A DNA stretch of 64,000 nucleotides from an uncultured Pseudomonadales bacterium (GCA_947494095.1 CANLTI010000014.1:1-64000); one strand, 5' to 3'. Shown: positions 1-8,901, numbered from the stretch's first letter. Notes: generated from the sequence alone by a model not told the origin. Program-made: numbers and translations.

Positions 1-257
1 TTGCCCAAAATGGGTGATGGGAGTTGTCGCTGGCCATATTTTTTTGGAAAGCTTGATGTGGATGTCCAGTCTTTGCGTTACACGTTTTTGACAAAGCTGG
101 CCTCAATGCCCTTATTGTTTTTGATGTGCCTGTCCCTGAAAGTGGTGATATGTGTTTTCTCAATGAGATTAGTCTGTTATTGCCCAAAATGGGTGATGGG
201 AGTTGTCGCTGGCCATATTTTTTTGGAAAGCTTGATGTGGATGTCCAGTCTTTGCGC
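1..257 (+). repeat. 77-bp direct duplication, period 179
   Basis: Bases 1-77 recur essentially unchanged at 180-256. In one frame both copies encode the same short peptide (LPKMGDGSCRWPYFFGKLDV...), and a reading frame continues through 75-335, so this may be the remnant of a duplicated coding segment. I do not recognise the peptide and see no start or ribosome site. Best treated as repeat-derived or decayed sequence at the window edge. Confidence 0.6.
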
Positions 258-783
258 ATTAGTTTTGAGTGTTTATGCTTGGAGGTTATTAAAAATAGTG
301 CCTGTCCCTGCAAGTGTCAAATGATATTAGTTTGAGTGTTTATGCTTGGAGGTTATTAAGCGAGTGCCTGTCCCTGAAAGTGCCCTCAAATACGTGTAAC
401 TGTCTGCAATTCTTTAATAAATATCTTGTTATCTATCTATTACGTTAATGAATGGCGTGTAAATCAACCCTGCTGCTGGATTAATCTGGCAAACTATCGG
501 CTTAAATGTACTGTGGTGACAGTATAAAACGAGTGCCTGTCCCTGCAAGTGTGTACCTGAAATTTCACGTCTTGATGTGGCACCGCCGCCGCGTATAGAT
601 TTCTCTGGCGCGTTCAAGCCATCCATGGGCACTCCATACGCGTTCCCGACACGTAAGGGCCTGAAAAATCAATCCCCGACGGCTTTAAATGTGCGTATCC
701 GTAAGTTTGTTAAAATCAAATGATATTAGCTCTGAGCGTTTATGCTTGGAGGTTATTAAAACGAGTGCCTGTCCCTGCAAGCG
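126..783 (+). repeat. Repeat A cluster (GTGCCTGTCCCTGCAAGTG motif), left part
   Basis: Copies of a 19-bp motif reading GTGCCTGTCCCTGCAAGTG, or close variants, lie at about 126, 298, 363, 531 and 764, all on the plus strand. Most are preceded by a conserved arm containing TTTATGCTTGGAGGTTATTAA. The last copy carries the whole longer unit (574-783), which begins GATGTGGCACCGCCG. The family is confined to the first 2.6 kb. It resembles REP-like repeats spread by single-strand transposases, but no such gene is in the window. Confidence 0.8.
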
Positions 784-787
784 GTGT

Positions 788-1423
788 GTTTTAAGGCAGG
801 TATCGGTACCGGTAGTTTCTGAAGCTAGCTGTGAAGCCTCTTACGGTAATGTTATTAATAATAATACCCAAATTTGTGCTGGATTCCCTCGTGGCGGCCG
901 AGATTCTTGCCAAGGTGATAGCGGCGGCCCATTACTTTTTAAACAAAATGGCGCTGATTATGTTGCGGGTATTGTGAGTTGGGGGCAAGGCTGCGCCAGA
1001 CCTAATCTACCAGGCATTTATACTCGAACATCCGGTTTTTTAAACTGGATTGATAGTATTGCAGGTGGTTCTTCTAGTAATCCACCCGCTCAAGGTGGTG
1101 GCGGTGGTACGGTAAATAATTTAGCCGCCTCAGCCAGTACATGGACCCAAACGTATCGTTTGAATATTCCTGCCGGAACATCGACATTTGATGTTGATAT
1201 CTCGGGTCCTAATGGCGATGCTGATTTGTATGTTTACTATAACCAAACGCCAACAACGCCAGTCAATGCTGTTGTCAATAGCACTACGCGTTGCGTACCT
1301 TGGGTTTCTGGTAGTAATGAGTCATGCTCTTTTAGAAACCCTAGAGCGGGCGAGTGGTTTGTGCGCGTACGTGGATATGAAACGTTTAGCGGGTTAACGC
1401 TAGAAGCTCGCTATGAGCCTTAA
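788..1423 (+). pseudogene. Trypsin-like (S1) serine protease with PPC domain, 5'-truncated
   Basis: This is the C-terminal half of a secreted chymotrypsin-fold protease. From [10 protein letters not shown] (base 791) the frame matches the S1 family: paired cysteines, the [13 protein letters not shown] block with the catalytic serine, and the [12 protein letters not shown] substrate-pocket strand. A glycine-rich linker and a bacterial pre-peptidase C-terminal (PPC) domain follow ([24 protein letters not shown]). The signal peptide and the halves holding the catalytic His and Asp are missing. The frame upstream of 788 is repeat A sequence, so the gene was broken exactly at a repeat boundary. 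An active enzyme is very unlikely. The PPC domain suggests the intact ancestor was exported by type II secretion. Confidence 0.8.
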
Positions 1424-1528
1424 TAGGTTGGTGAAGTAATTTTTTCACTATATGAACGACTATTGAGCATGGATGCTCTTTTGCCAATAGCGTTAACAGC
1501 AGTAAATGCAGCCTAAGGTTAATGTAAA

Positions 1529-1573
1529 TTTTTTATAGCAGTTTTTTACAGCAGTTTTTTTATAGCAGTTGCT
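1529..1573 (+). repeat. Short triplicate T-rich repeat
   Basis: Three near-identical units of the form TTTTTTATAGCAG lie in tandem just downstream of the protease remnant. They are too short and too irregular for a terminator. No gene is visible between the protease stop and the next repeat block. Confidence 0.5.
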
Positions 1574-1971
1574 AGCGTAAAACCAAAAGTATAATCGTTG
1601 TTTGCCGCCGTGAGTCTCAGTATGAATCACGCTGACTTTGAGATATTCGCGCCTTTATTGTAGTCAGTAACTCCCCCGCATGCTTCAAAAATATCTTGTT
1701 ATCTATCTGTGGTGTCAGCAAATGGCGTGTCAATCAATGGATTTTTGAACGCACTTGGCAAAATCCGAGCTCAAAAGTGGCCTTGTTTAAAAAAGTCCAT
1801 ATAGATTCATCACTAAATAAGCAATATCCCCAGCCTACACCTGATTCATACTCAAGGGGCGGAGCCTTATTCGGCTTTCTTTCGAATGGTTGTGTTTGCA
1901 AGAAAGTATAAAAGTTTAAAATGTTAATGATTGCTTACTCTGAGGGTTAAGTGATTAGACGATTTTTAAGT

Positions 1972-2606
1972 GACTGTCCCTGCAATTCCCGAGCGAGTGT
2001 GGCACCGCCGCGTATCGATTGCTCTGGCACGTTCAAGCCATCCATGGGCACTCCATACGCGTTCCCGACGCGTAAGGGCCCGAGAAATCAATCCCCGACG
2101 GTTTTAAGTGTGTGTGCCAGATTTGTTAAAGCTAAATGATATTCGTTTTAAGTGTTTATGCTTGGAAGTTATTAAACGAGTGTTTGTCCCTGTAAGTGCT
2201 TGACCCTGCAAGTGTTTGTTTGATGTGGCACCGCCGCGTATCGATTGCTCTGGCACGTTCAAGCCATCCATGGGCACTCCATACGCGTTCCCGACGCATA
2301 AGGGCCCGAGAAATTAATCCCCGACGGCTTTAAACGTGTGCGCCAGGTTTGTTAAAACCAAATGGTATTAGCTTTGAGTATTTATGCTTAGGGGTTATTA
2401 GAATGAGTGCCTGTCCCTGCAAGTGACCGTCCCTGCAAGTGACCACATGGCGCAGTTGGAGCCTATGCTCACGCAGTTGTTGATTGAGCGCTTATGATGA
2501 GCATTGGCCGTGGCGGGGTGCCCGTACTTGCCGTTAAGCGTTTAGGTTATTAACTTGCGGAGCTAATGCTTGAGGGTGATTAAAGCGAGTGCCTGTCCCT
2601 GCAAGT
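1972..2606 (+). repeat. Repeat A cluster, right part: two tandem ~205-bp units plus single motifs
   Basis: Two copies of the long unit stand in tandem at 1997-2198 and 2222-2425 (period about 225) and match the copy at 574-783. Each starts near GTGGCACCGCCGCG, contains CATCCATGGGCACTCC, and ends with the GTGCCTGTCCCTGCAAGTG motif or a variant. Extra single motifs lie near 1972, 2425 and 2587. Short open frames cross the units but share no start signal, so I do not call genes. The cluster ends about 10 bases before the methyltransferase stop codon. Confidence 0.8.
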
Positions 2607-2616
2607 GTGCTGCCCT

Positions 2617-4188
2617 TTAAATTCTACTTGCTAATTCGATAATTGCCTTCCCCAAGGCAAGGCCCAATAGAGGTGGGACTGCATTGCCTACCTGAGTATA
2701 TTGAGGTACTTCGAATTTACGCATTTTCCCGCCAGTTGTAACTTTTGACCGAAATGTGAAGTTATCGGGGAATGATTGGATTCTGGCCATTTCTCTAACT
2801 GTTAGTGTTCTTAATTCGTTGTCATGGTAGTGGCAAGCATCATCTGGTATGGAGAGTGCTGCTGGCGCTGGTAAAGATTGGTCTAGTGCTTTTTGTGTTC
2901 GTTTCTTGGTTGGGTGTGCACTTAAAAATTTAATTAAATCATTTTTATTATTAAAAAATACAAGTTCATTGCTTTCAATAAGAAATTTATATTCTTTTAT
3001 ATTTTTCCATGCTTGTTCACTAAGTGTTGAGCTTTCTCTCTTTAGTATTTCGAATACTTCATTGATCGTCGAGCGTTCACATTTTTGTAATATTTGATAT
3101 AGTCTAAATCTTCTTTGTACTAAAGGTCCATTTTTTCTTGGTTCATGATTATTGATTATTGTTGCAGTGTCTTGGTTCTCAAAAAATTTATTTAAATTTT
3201 TAACAAATTTTGATTTTTTGGAGGGGTTGTTGAAGCGAAGATCATCTAGTGCTTCTTTTACACTTACCTCCTGTTCGCACACAAGATGTTTTAAAAATGA
3301 GCCCTCTAAAAGTGCTAAGTCCTCTTCTTTTTTCACATCAAAATAAGGTAATTCTCCGAATTCAATACCCTCCATATCCTTGGCTACTCTCTTTTGAAAT
3401 TCTACTCCAGGGCTTATGAGTTTAATTTCATTGGCGTTTAAATTTTTATATAATTTTTTATAGAGGTTTGACCGCACTCCAATCATAATAAAGCGAGGTC
3501 TGTTTTGGGGGACCCCAGCCAAGCGTGCATTTATATGAAGGCAGATTGGTATGTAGTTAATTTTAGAAAAAGCTTTGGCCACCTCAAACCATGCGTGATA
3601 ACTGATGCCGTCTTCGGTAAATGCACGTAAAATACCTGTTACATTTTCCAGTATTGCAAATTTAGGCTTTACCATGCTGACGAACCTTGCAAACTCCCAA
3701 GGTAGTACATTTTTTTCACAATCTCGATTACGGAGTCCCGCCATACTAAAGCTTTGACAGGGAGGGCCGCCCGAAACTAAGTCTACTCCTTCTCGTCCAA
3801 ATCCGGTCATTAACGCTTTACGGAATTTCGGTTTTTCCTCCAGAAGCTTATTTAGGTCGGCAATATTCCCAACAACTAGCTTACCTTCTAGCTCTCTGGG
3901 GTTGAGGGGGATGTCCGTGATGCCATCGCCTGCAATGGGGTATTGAAAGGGGTTTTCTCTGAGTCTCTGAGTTAGGTCGTTGCTCTGGTACTGGCTGCTC
4001 AACCATAATGCTTTGTTTTGTGCTTTTCTCGCTTTAGCCAGCTCGGCAAGGTTTTCACCAAGGAAGTTATAAGTGAAGGTTTCGGCTGCCATCGGGGAAA
4101 GCTCATTAGCCAGAGTTAGATCAAAACCAGCCTTTTCAAGCCCTAATGAAAGGCCGCCACAACCGGCAAATAGTTCTATATGATTCAA
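2617..4188 (-). CDS. DNA (cytosine-5) methyltransferase of a type II R-M system
   Basis: A 523-residue C5-methyltransferase that transfers a methyl group from S-adenosylmethionine to cytosine in the recognition site. The family motifs appear in order: motif I FAGCGGLSLGL (residues 7-17, AdoMet binding), motif IV GGPPCQSFS with catalytic Cys144, motif VI ENV (181-183), motif VIII QNRPR (228-232), motif IX LTVREMARIQSFPDNF near 465 and motif X QVGNAVPPLLGLALG near 500. The long segment between VIII and IX (about 240-460) is the variable target-recognition region. It is noticeably AT-rich, unlike the housekeeping genes, which suggests horizontal acquisition. It is divergently arranged with the endonuclease gene at 4454 and protects the host from it. 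The exact target is not readable from sequence. Confidence 0.95.
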   Translation of the reverse strand: MNHIELFAGCGGLSLGLEKAGFDLTLANELSPMAAETFTYNFLGENLAELAKARKAQNKALWLSSQYQSNDLTQRLRENPFQYPIAGDGITDIPLNPRELEGKLVVGNIADLNKLLEEKPKFRKALMTGFGREGVDLVSGGPPCQSFSMAGLRNRDCEKNVLPWEFARFVSMVKPKFAILENVTGILRAFTEDGISYHAWFEVAKAFSKINYIPICLHINARLAGVPQNRPRFIMIGVRSNLYKKLYKNLNANEIKLISPGVEFQKRVAKDMEGIEFGELPYFDVKKEEDLALLEGSFLKHLVCEQEVSVKEALDDLRFNNPSKKSKFVKNLNKFFENQDTATIINNHEPRKNGPLVQRRFRLYQILQKCERSTINEVFEILKRESSTLSEQAWKNIKEYKFLIESNELVFFNNKNDLIKFLSAHPTKKRTQKALDQSLPAPAALSIPDDACHYHDNELRTLTVREMARIQSFPDNFTFRSKVTTGGKMRKFEVPQYTQVGNAVPPLLGLALGKAIIELASRI

Positions 4189-4272
4189 CGTTTAAGCCTG
4201 TAAGAGTATATGGAGGTAGCATTTTAAAGTAAATGTGTAATAAATTCCAGGGGGGGCGATAAATGCATGCGG

Positions 4273-4301
4273 TTGACAATAACTCTTAATGAATATAGCC
4301 T
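4273..4301 (+). promoter_or_regulatory. Candidate promoter for the restriction endonuclease gene
   Basis: TTGACA at 4273-4278 and a weak -10 (TAGCCT, 17-base spacer) lie in the 265-bp gap between the divergent methyltransferase and endonuclease genes. No controller (C) protein gene or obvious C-box is present, so expression timing would have to come from the divergent promoters themselves. Confidence 0.35.
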
Positions 4302-4453
4302 CATTATTGGCTTAAGAGATAAGCCATCAGCCCACGCTAGTAAAGACCCTTAGTGTCATCTCTGTAAATTACAATTTCATTGTCTTGTGAGTATCTTATT
4401 TGTGGGCGGTAAGTTCTTGTGCATTTGAAATATTTGTGTTTACAGGGAGGCGT

Positions 4454-5896
4454 ATGCCTGAAAAAAATAGCAAAGCTTCAGCAGAGCTCCATCCTTCTCA
4501 GCTTAAGCGCTTCAAGCAAGATGCTAAAAAGTATAAAAATCTTACCGGTTGTACTCATGCTGAAGCTCTCGATTATGTCGTCCGTGAGCGAGGTTTTAGC
4601 AATTGGAGAGCTGTTGTAGCAAAAGCTGAAAAACCCGGAGCTTCTCAGTCCCTCCCGCAAACTTTTACTTCTAGCGCCTTGAGGCTTAAGGCGAAGGGAG
4701 TTGGAAGTGGCCCCGTAGTATTGAGCTCCGAAGCTACGAGGCTGCGAGTAATTAGAAACAGGGCTCTGCTTGTAAAATATGGAATTGAGTATTCTGTATT
4801 CGAGCCTACAGCTACTGGCCTTAAAAAGTCTATTCTTGACTCTACCCAATCAGTGCGGACGCACTTATTGCTCGAAAAATTTCATGATTTCAATGCTCAA
4901 TCACAAGGACCGGAAAGCAAAGTGATGAAAGATGCTTTCTTGGTTTTTCCTGATAGATTAATTACGACACTGGTTAGCCTTTACCGTCCTAATACCAAGA
5001 AAGGCGATCCTCGCATGTGGTTTCGCAAGTTAGGAAAGTTTGCTGTTGCTGGTGATCAGGTGGCGATAGTGATTATGAGCGATAAGGCTTACCTTTTAAA
5101 TCTCAGTGCATATGATCTGGATCTCGGTGTTGCCCATGGGAATAGGGTTGGCGACTTTATTTTAAAATTTTGCCGTGCAAATAATGAAGTTGCTACCGAG
5201 TTGCTTGGGCTGTTGCGCGAACTAGCTAAGAAACCTTTAAAGTCGGTAGGCTACGGTGATACCACTGTAGGTATGACAGTCGAGGCAGCTTTAGGAGTAC
5301 AGGCTAATTCGAGTAAATTGCCCGATTATAAGGGGATCGAACTTAAAGTGGCGCGCAGCTCTAAAAATAGATCAACCCTTTTTGCTCAAGTTGCTGATTG
5401 GACGCGAAGTGCATGTAAAAGCAGTGCTGAAATTCTTGATCGATACGGTTATGAGCGTGATAAAGCTTTTAAATTGTATTGCACTGTTAGTGCTGGAAAA
5501 GCTAATTCACAAGGTTTGAAGTTCATCTATGATCAAACTATCGATGAACTACAGGAGGTTCACGAGAGCGGTGATCACGTTGCTACTTGGACTGGCAATT
5601 TACTTCGTAGCCGCTTACTTGAAAAACATGCGGAAACTTTTTGGGTTCAAGTAAAATCCGAAATTATTGACGAAATAGAGTGTTTTCATCTTATATCAGT
5701 CACGCATACTAAGGCCCCTTTACTTGTCCAGCTAATGCCGCTAATTGATGAGGGTGTTATTACTATGGATCATTTGATTAAGCGAACATTTGGCCCAAGA
5801 CCCAGAGTTAGTGAAAAAGGACCTTTATTTAAAATAGACAAAAAAAATCTGGGTTTGCTTTTTCCTCCTCCGGTGATTTATTCGCTGACGGATTAG
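4454..5896 (+). CDS. MvaI/BcnI-family type II restriction endonuclease with N-terminal helical domain
   Basis: I place the start at ATG 4454 because GGGAGG lies just upstream; the open frame extends to 4400 but lacks a ribosome site. The 480-residue product has two parts. Residues about 12-55 (HPSQLKRFKQDAKKYKNL...HAEALDYVVRERGFSNW) look like the small helical 'glyoxalase-related' domain found at the N-termini of diverse proteins. Residues about 265-310 carry the MvaI/BcnI signature: TVEAALG, then PDYKGIELK with the D-x4-E-x-K metal-binding and catalytic arrangement, then NRSTLF. MvaI and BcnI are monomeric enzymes cutting CCWGG and CCSGG, so a CCNGG-like target is plausible but inferred. The protein is about twice the size of MvaI. 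Confidence 0.85.
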   Translation: MPEKNSKASAELHPSQLKRFKQDAKKYKNLTGCTHAEALDYVVRERGFSNWRAVVAKAEKPGASQSLPQTFTSSALRLKAKGVGSGPVVLSSEATRLRVIRNRALLVKYGIEYSVFEPTATGLKKSILDSTQSVRTHLLLEKFHDFNAQSQGPESKVMKDAFLVFPDRLITTLVSLYRPNTKKGDPRMWFRKLGKFAVAGDQVAIVIMSDKAYLLNLSAYDLDLGVAHGNRVGDFILKFCRANNEVATELLGLLRELAKKPLKSVGYGDTTVGMTVEAALGVQANSSKLPDYKGIELKVARSSKNRSTLFAQVADWTRSACKSSAEILDRYGYERDKAFKLYCTVSAGKANSQGLKFIYDQTIDELQEVHESGDHVATWTGNLLRSRLLEKHAETFWVQVKSEIIDEIECFHLISVTHTKAPLLVQLMPLIDEGVITMDHLIKRTFGPRPRVSEKGPLFKIDKKNLGLLFPPPVIYSLTD

Positions 5897-6411
5897 ATAT
5901 GATTAGATTTTATGGGTTTGTCTTCATTCGCAGCTACTTATTAAGGGTTAAGGTCCCTACCTTAAGCGCCCTGAGTGCATGAATGAAAACTAAACATTCA
6001 TAATCAACGCTTGCAGGCTATAGTTATTGACGCGTTTTACCCGATTCAAAATGCCCATCAGGCCGCAAACATGCGTGCCCAGAATTTTTGAGGCAGGATG
6101 TTGAAGAGTCCAACCTAAACCCTAACGCCTCGCTATTTCAGCAAATACTCCACTCGAAGCCGCCTTGGGTTTCATCGGCATTGTGCTCAATGCATAGCGT
6201 TACTGCATTAGCCATTGATGAGCGATAAGTCACATTATTTTTGCTGAATATTGAGTGTGGTTGGGTCTGTCGTGTCAAAGCCCGATAAAAGCTAACACTC
6301 AACCTACTGCCGGCCTTTGGAGGCAGGATGCCGACTAGAGCGTACAAGGATGTATTTACCGCGTGCCGGCGGTGGGTTTAGTGTTGGCGCCTTTGCCAGT
6401 TGAGCGGGGGG
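5897..6411. other. Gene-free accessory stretch with diverged repeat C traces
   Basis: No convincing gene. A diverged copy of the repeat seen at 7595 and 7808 is recognisable around 6035-6110 (GTTTTACCCGATTCAAAAT, then TTTTGAGGCAGGATGT). A shorter trace lies near 6310-6335 (GGAGGCAGGATGCCGACTAG). The open frames here lack ribosome sites and family resemblance. Confidence 0.5.
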
Positions 6412-6670
6412 TTAGGGACGAGGGAAAAATACATTATCCAATAATACTTGTTTTCGGCTTCCTCTGCTCGACATTATGCTCCTGCAATGTCTAATAAGGG
6501 GCTCCTGCCCCGATGCGTTGCTCAAAGCGTTACATGCCTCGGTAACTGCTCCCTGCGTTACCCTACTGACCTACATCCTGTAGGCCCCGGCATGCGCCCC
6601 TTCGAGCGCCTTGCCGAGAAAACAGAACGCTACGTCTCATTGAACAAACTATTATTGCCTCGCCCCTTAG
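6412..6670 (+). mobile_element. MITE-like element, family B, copy 1
   Basis: About 259 bp with short inverted ends: AGGGACGAGG on the left and CCTCGCCCCT on the right. The interior is shared with 60564-60728: the left arm (AATACAT-ATCCAATAATAC, TGTTTTC), GCGTTGCTCAAAGCGTTACA, and GCCTTGCCGAGAAAACAGAA near the right end. This copy has about 95 bp of extra internal sequence. It overlaps the last codons of the small minus-strand gene ending at 6667. No transposase is encoded, so it would be mobilised in trans if mobile at all. Confidence 0.65.
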
Positions 6671-7002
6671 TTGGCCGTATTGTGGGAGGTCAGTGTTTGT
6701 AAGTAGTGGCTTATATTATCGAATGATTCACTTTTAAAAACGATATCACCCTCGTCACAGTATATCTCTGGGCTTGTTGTATTACCTTCGTTGTTGGCCT
6801 GTTGAATGCTATAGCGCTCGCTTGGGTATTCTCGCTTTTTAGTGTCTGCATAATCAGCCCATAACACATAATATTGTGGGCCAATATTAAAATAAAAACT
6901 TGGGCTTACATCGTTATGCCAGCTTTTATCTTTAAGGTAAGGGTATGCGTTTAGGTTAAAGCCTAAATCAAAATCATCGCCAAATTCTTTTTTATAAAGC
7001 AT
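6667..7002 (-). CDS. Small hypothetical protein (111 aa)
   Basis: The ATG at 7002 has a good ribosome site (AGGAG, six bases upstream), so I prefer it to the longer frame reaching 7059. The product starts MLYKKEFGDDFDLGFNLNAY and is rich in aromatic and acidic residues (YFNIGPQYYVLWADY, IYCDEGDIVFKS). It has no signal peptide or membrane segment. I do not recognise the family. Size and acidity resemble immunity-type cytosolic proteins found in accessory regions, but that is only an impression. Its 3' end overlaps the right terminus of the family B element, so the native C-terminus may have been altered. Confidence 0.6.
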   Translation of the reverse strand: MLYKKEFGDDFDLGFNLNAYPYLKDKSWHNDVSPSFYFNIGPQYYVLWADYADTKKREYPSERYSIQQANNEGNTTSPEIYCDEGDIVFKSESFDNISHYLQTLTSHNTAN

Positions 7003-7223
7003 TAGCTGCTCCTGTGATTTACGAGATAACCGAGGGTAAATACAACCGGGCTGATGCACCTTTTAGGGTGCTTTAATATTATAAATAATTAAAAACCTAA
7101 CTCAGGACATGCAGTCAGTTACGAGCGGGAATCAAAACATCCCATACAATAAACGCTAGGTAACGCAGTCGCTTAAAAAAAAACCTAAATTTGGCCGAGA
7201 TCCGTCAACGTGTTTTTAGGTAA

Positions 7224-7501
7224 ATGATGATGACTCTTTACGATAACCGCTGCTGTATCATAGGGCTGAATATTGCAGCGTTAAATAGGGCGAGCCATAT
7301 TGTGCTGTGCCTTGGGCTAGCAATAAAACCGCACGCTTAGACTTGTGCAATGATTTATATCTTTCGGCTACTTACGATGCCGCCTTTGACCAACATTTGT
7401 TTACGCTGGATGAAGACTATCGCTTAGTGCTAGGGCCAGCGTTAAAACCACAGGGTGCACAGCCGAGTGTGCAGGCCTATTTTATCGAAAAAGAGGGTTG
7501 A
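7224..7501 (+). pseudogene. HNH endonuclease C-terminal relic, frameshifted
   Basis: Two reading frames join into one recognisable HNH nuclease tail. Frame one (7224-7295) reads TLYDNRCCIIGLNIAALNRASHIV, with the Cys and Ser-His of the HNH core. Frame two (7301 onward) reads PWASNKTARLD...LYLSATYDAAFDQHLFTLDEDYRLVLGPALK, the usual continuation. The two meet at a five-base insertion (CTGTG) after codon GTG, where intact homologues read SHIVPWAS. A stop sits just before 7224, so the N-terminal part is also gone. Such HNH proteins are often orphan restriction-type nucleases. The relic is not functional. Confidence 0.7.
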
Positions 7502-7594
7502 AAATTCAGCTGCCCAACGCTTACCTACCTTCCCAAGCCTACCTTGAGCTACACCGTAATGCGTGTGAGCTGTAACTATTTACTCGTTTTACCC

Positions 7595-7749
7595 AATTCA
7601 AAATATCCGTTAGGCCAGTGCGGCATGCGTTGCCAAAACTTTTGAGACAGGATGTCGAATAGAGCCCTCATGGATGAGTTAACGGCGTTTTTGAGCAACG
7701 TTTGCCGTGCTGGTCGAGAGTTGACGGATAAGAGGCTTTTGGTATAAAG
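7595..7749 (+). repeat. Repeat C, copy 1
   Basis: A unit of about 155 bp starting AATTCAAAATATCCGTTAGG and ending near GGATAAGAGGCTT. It is nearly identical to 7808-7961, with only a handful of differences. It contains GAGACAGGATGTCGA and TTTTTGAGCAACGTTTGC. No coding frame is conserved between the copies. Confidence 0.8.
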
Positions 7750-7807
7750 CGACTATCGAGTATTCATCTTGGTAAGGCATGTAACGTGTCACCATCCCCC
7801 GTTCATC

Positions 7808-7961
7808 AATTCAAAATATCCGTTAGGCCAGTGCGGTATGCGTTGCCAAAACTTTTGAGACAGGATGTCGAGTAGAGCCCTCAGGGATGAGTTAACGGCG
7901 TTTTTGAGCAACGTTTGCTGTGCTGGTCGAGAGTTGACGGATAAGAGGCTTCTAGTATAAG
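7808..7961 (+). repeat. Repeat C, copy 2
   Basis: Second near-perfect copy of the 155-bp unit, offset 213 bp from the first. Diverged traces at about 6035-6110 and 6310-6335 show the family is older than this local duplication. Nothing else is visible between this copy and the next gene at 8224. Confidence 0.8.
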
Positions 7962-8223
7962 GCTACCCACAAAACCACCCACAAAATTACGCACAAACCT
8001 AGCCATAAAACTAGCCGCGTACCTGCTGAACTTTAGTGTTGGTGCCCGAGTCAATTGAAGGTGTGCTTAATTGACGATATTGTGAAAGCTAAGCGCTTTA
8101 CAGGCTTAGCTTGCCAACGTATTTTGTAGAGTCTTAGTTCTCACCGATTACCCAACTTTATTCCCTTATTTGCGGCAGGCGCTTAATATGCCGGCTGCCA
8201 ACACGATCTTGCAGGACTTAACC

Positions 8224-8901
8224 ATGCCCAAACCTCCTTCGGCCACCCAGATTAAATCTATACAGCAGCTTACAGATTACTTTAATCAGCAACCGCCCGA
8301 GCAAGTTGCCGAGTGGTTTGCACAGACCATAATCGCCGACACCCAGCTTAAAAAAAAGTGGCAAATACACTTATTGTTAGCCTCTGGTAGCCCGGCCAAT
8401 TATAAAAAAGTACTCACCCAAGCTTTGCCTAAAAAAGTCTTAGTGCATGGCCCTAATATGTGGAGCAAAGTGGGTAAGTATTTTGATGATGCCTCCAAAT
8501 TGCTGGCTTTTGCTTTTGAAAAATTGGATGCCGACAATAGCCCCTTAAATAATGAGCAGCAATTTGAATGGTTAATGCAAGCCTTTGAACGCTTGAGCTT
8601 AGTGCTAGGGACTATCAATGACTCGGGTGGGTACCGTTTAGAGCTAGAAGAGCAGTTGAGTGAGCGACTCATTAGCCGGTTTCACCAGCTTGAATGGCCG
8701 CTGGCCAAAAAAGCCGAATGGCTGCAAGAGCATCAATACAAATACGATGTGTTTCCTTATATACCTGAGCACTTTGCCTTGCCTGCCGAGTTGGCGGCTG
8801 CGTTTGATCAGCTGGAAAAAGCCCAAAAAACGCAGCCCGACGAGCCCAGCAACGTTAGCATGGCATTACTAAAGCGACTCAATAACGGCGATGATGCGTA
8901 G
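8224..8901 (+). CDS. Hypothetical cytosolic protein (225 aa)
   Basis: I choose ATG 8224 because AGGA lies seven bases upstream; in-frame starts at 8188 and 8170 would add 12 or 18 residues. The product is an acidic, mostly helical soluble protein with no signal peptide or membrane segment. The segment around residues 110-180 (FEWLMQAFERLSLVLGTINDSGGY...WPLAKKAEWLQEH) recalls the helical repeats of DUF6880-type proteins, which I cannot confirm. It ends about 165 bp before hrpB, in the same orientation, with no terminator seen, so co-transcription is possible. No function is assigned. Confidence 0.7.
   Translation: MPKPPSATQIKSIQQLTDYFNQQPPEQVAEWFAQTIIADTQLKKKWQIHLLLASGSPANYKKVLTQALPKKVLVHGPNMWSKVGKYFDDASKLLAFAFEKLDADNSPLNNEQQFEWLMQAFERLSLVLGTINDSGGYRLELEEQLSERLISRFHQLEWPLAKKAEWLQEHQYKYDVFPYIPEHFALPAELAAAFDQLEKAQKTQPDEPSNVSMALLKRLNNGDDA

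Noticed and set aside
1-335. A real 107-residue gene at the left edge
   Set aside because: The frame crosses a 77-bp duplication in two different phases, with no ribosome site and no recognisable family.
126-2606. The repeat field as a CRISPR array
   Set aside because: Repeat spacing is irregular, the sequence between copies is itself repeated, there are single motifs as well as 205-bp units, and no cas genes are present.
126-2606. An integron cassette array with attC sites
   Set aside because: I found no consistent attC core (RYYYAAC / GTTRRRY) at unit ends, and no integrase gene or cassette ORFs with ribosome sites.
6138-6347. A 69-residue minus-strand gene
   Set aside because: No ribosome site or family match, and it overlaps diverged repeat C sequence.
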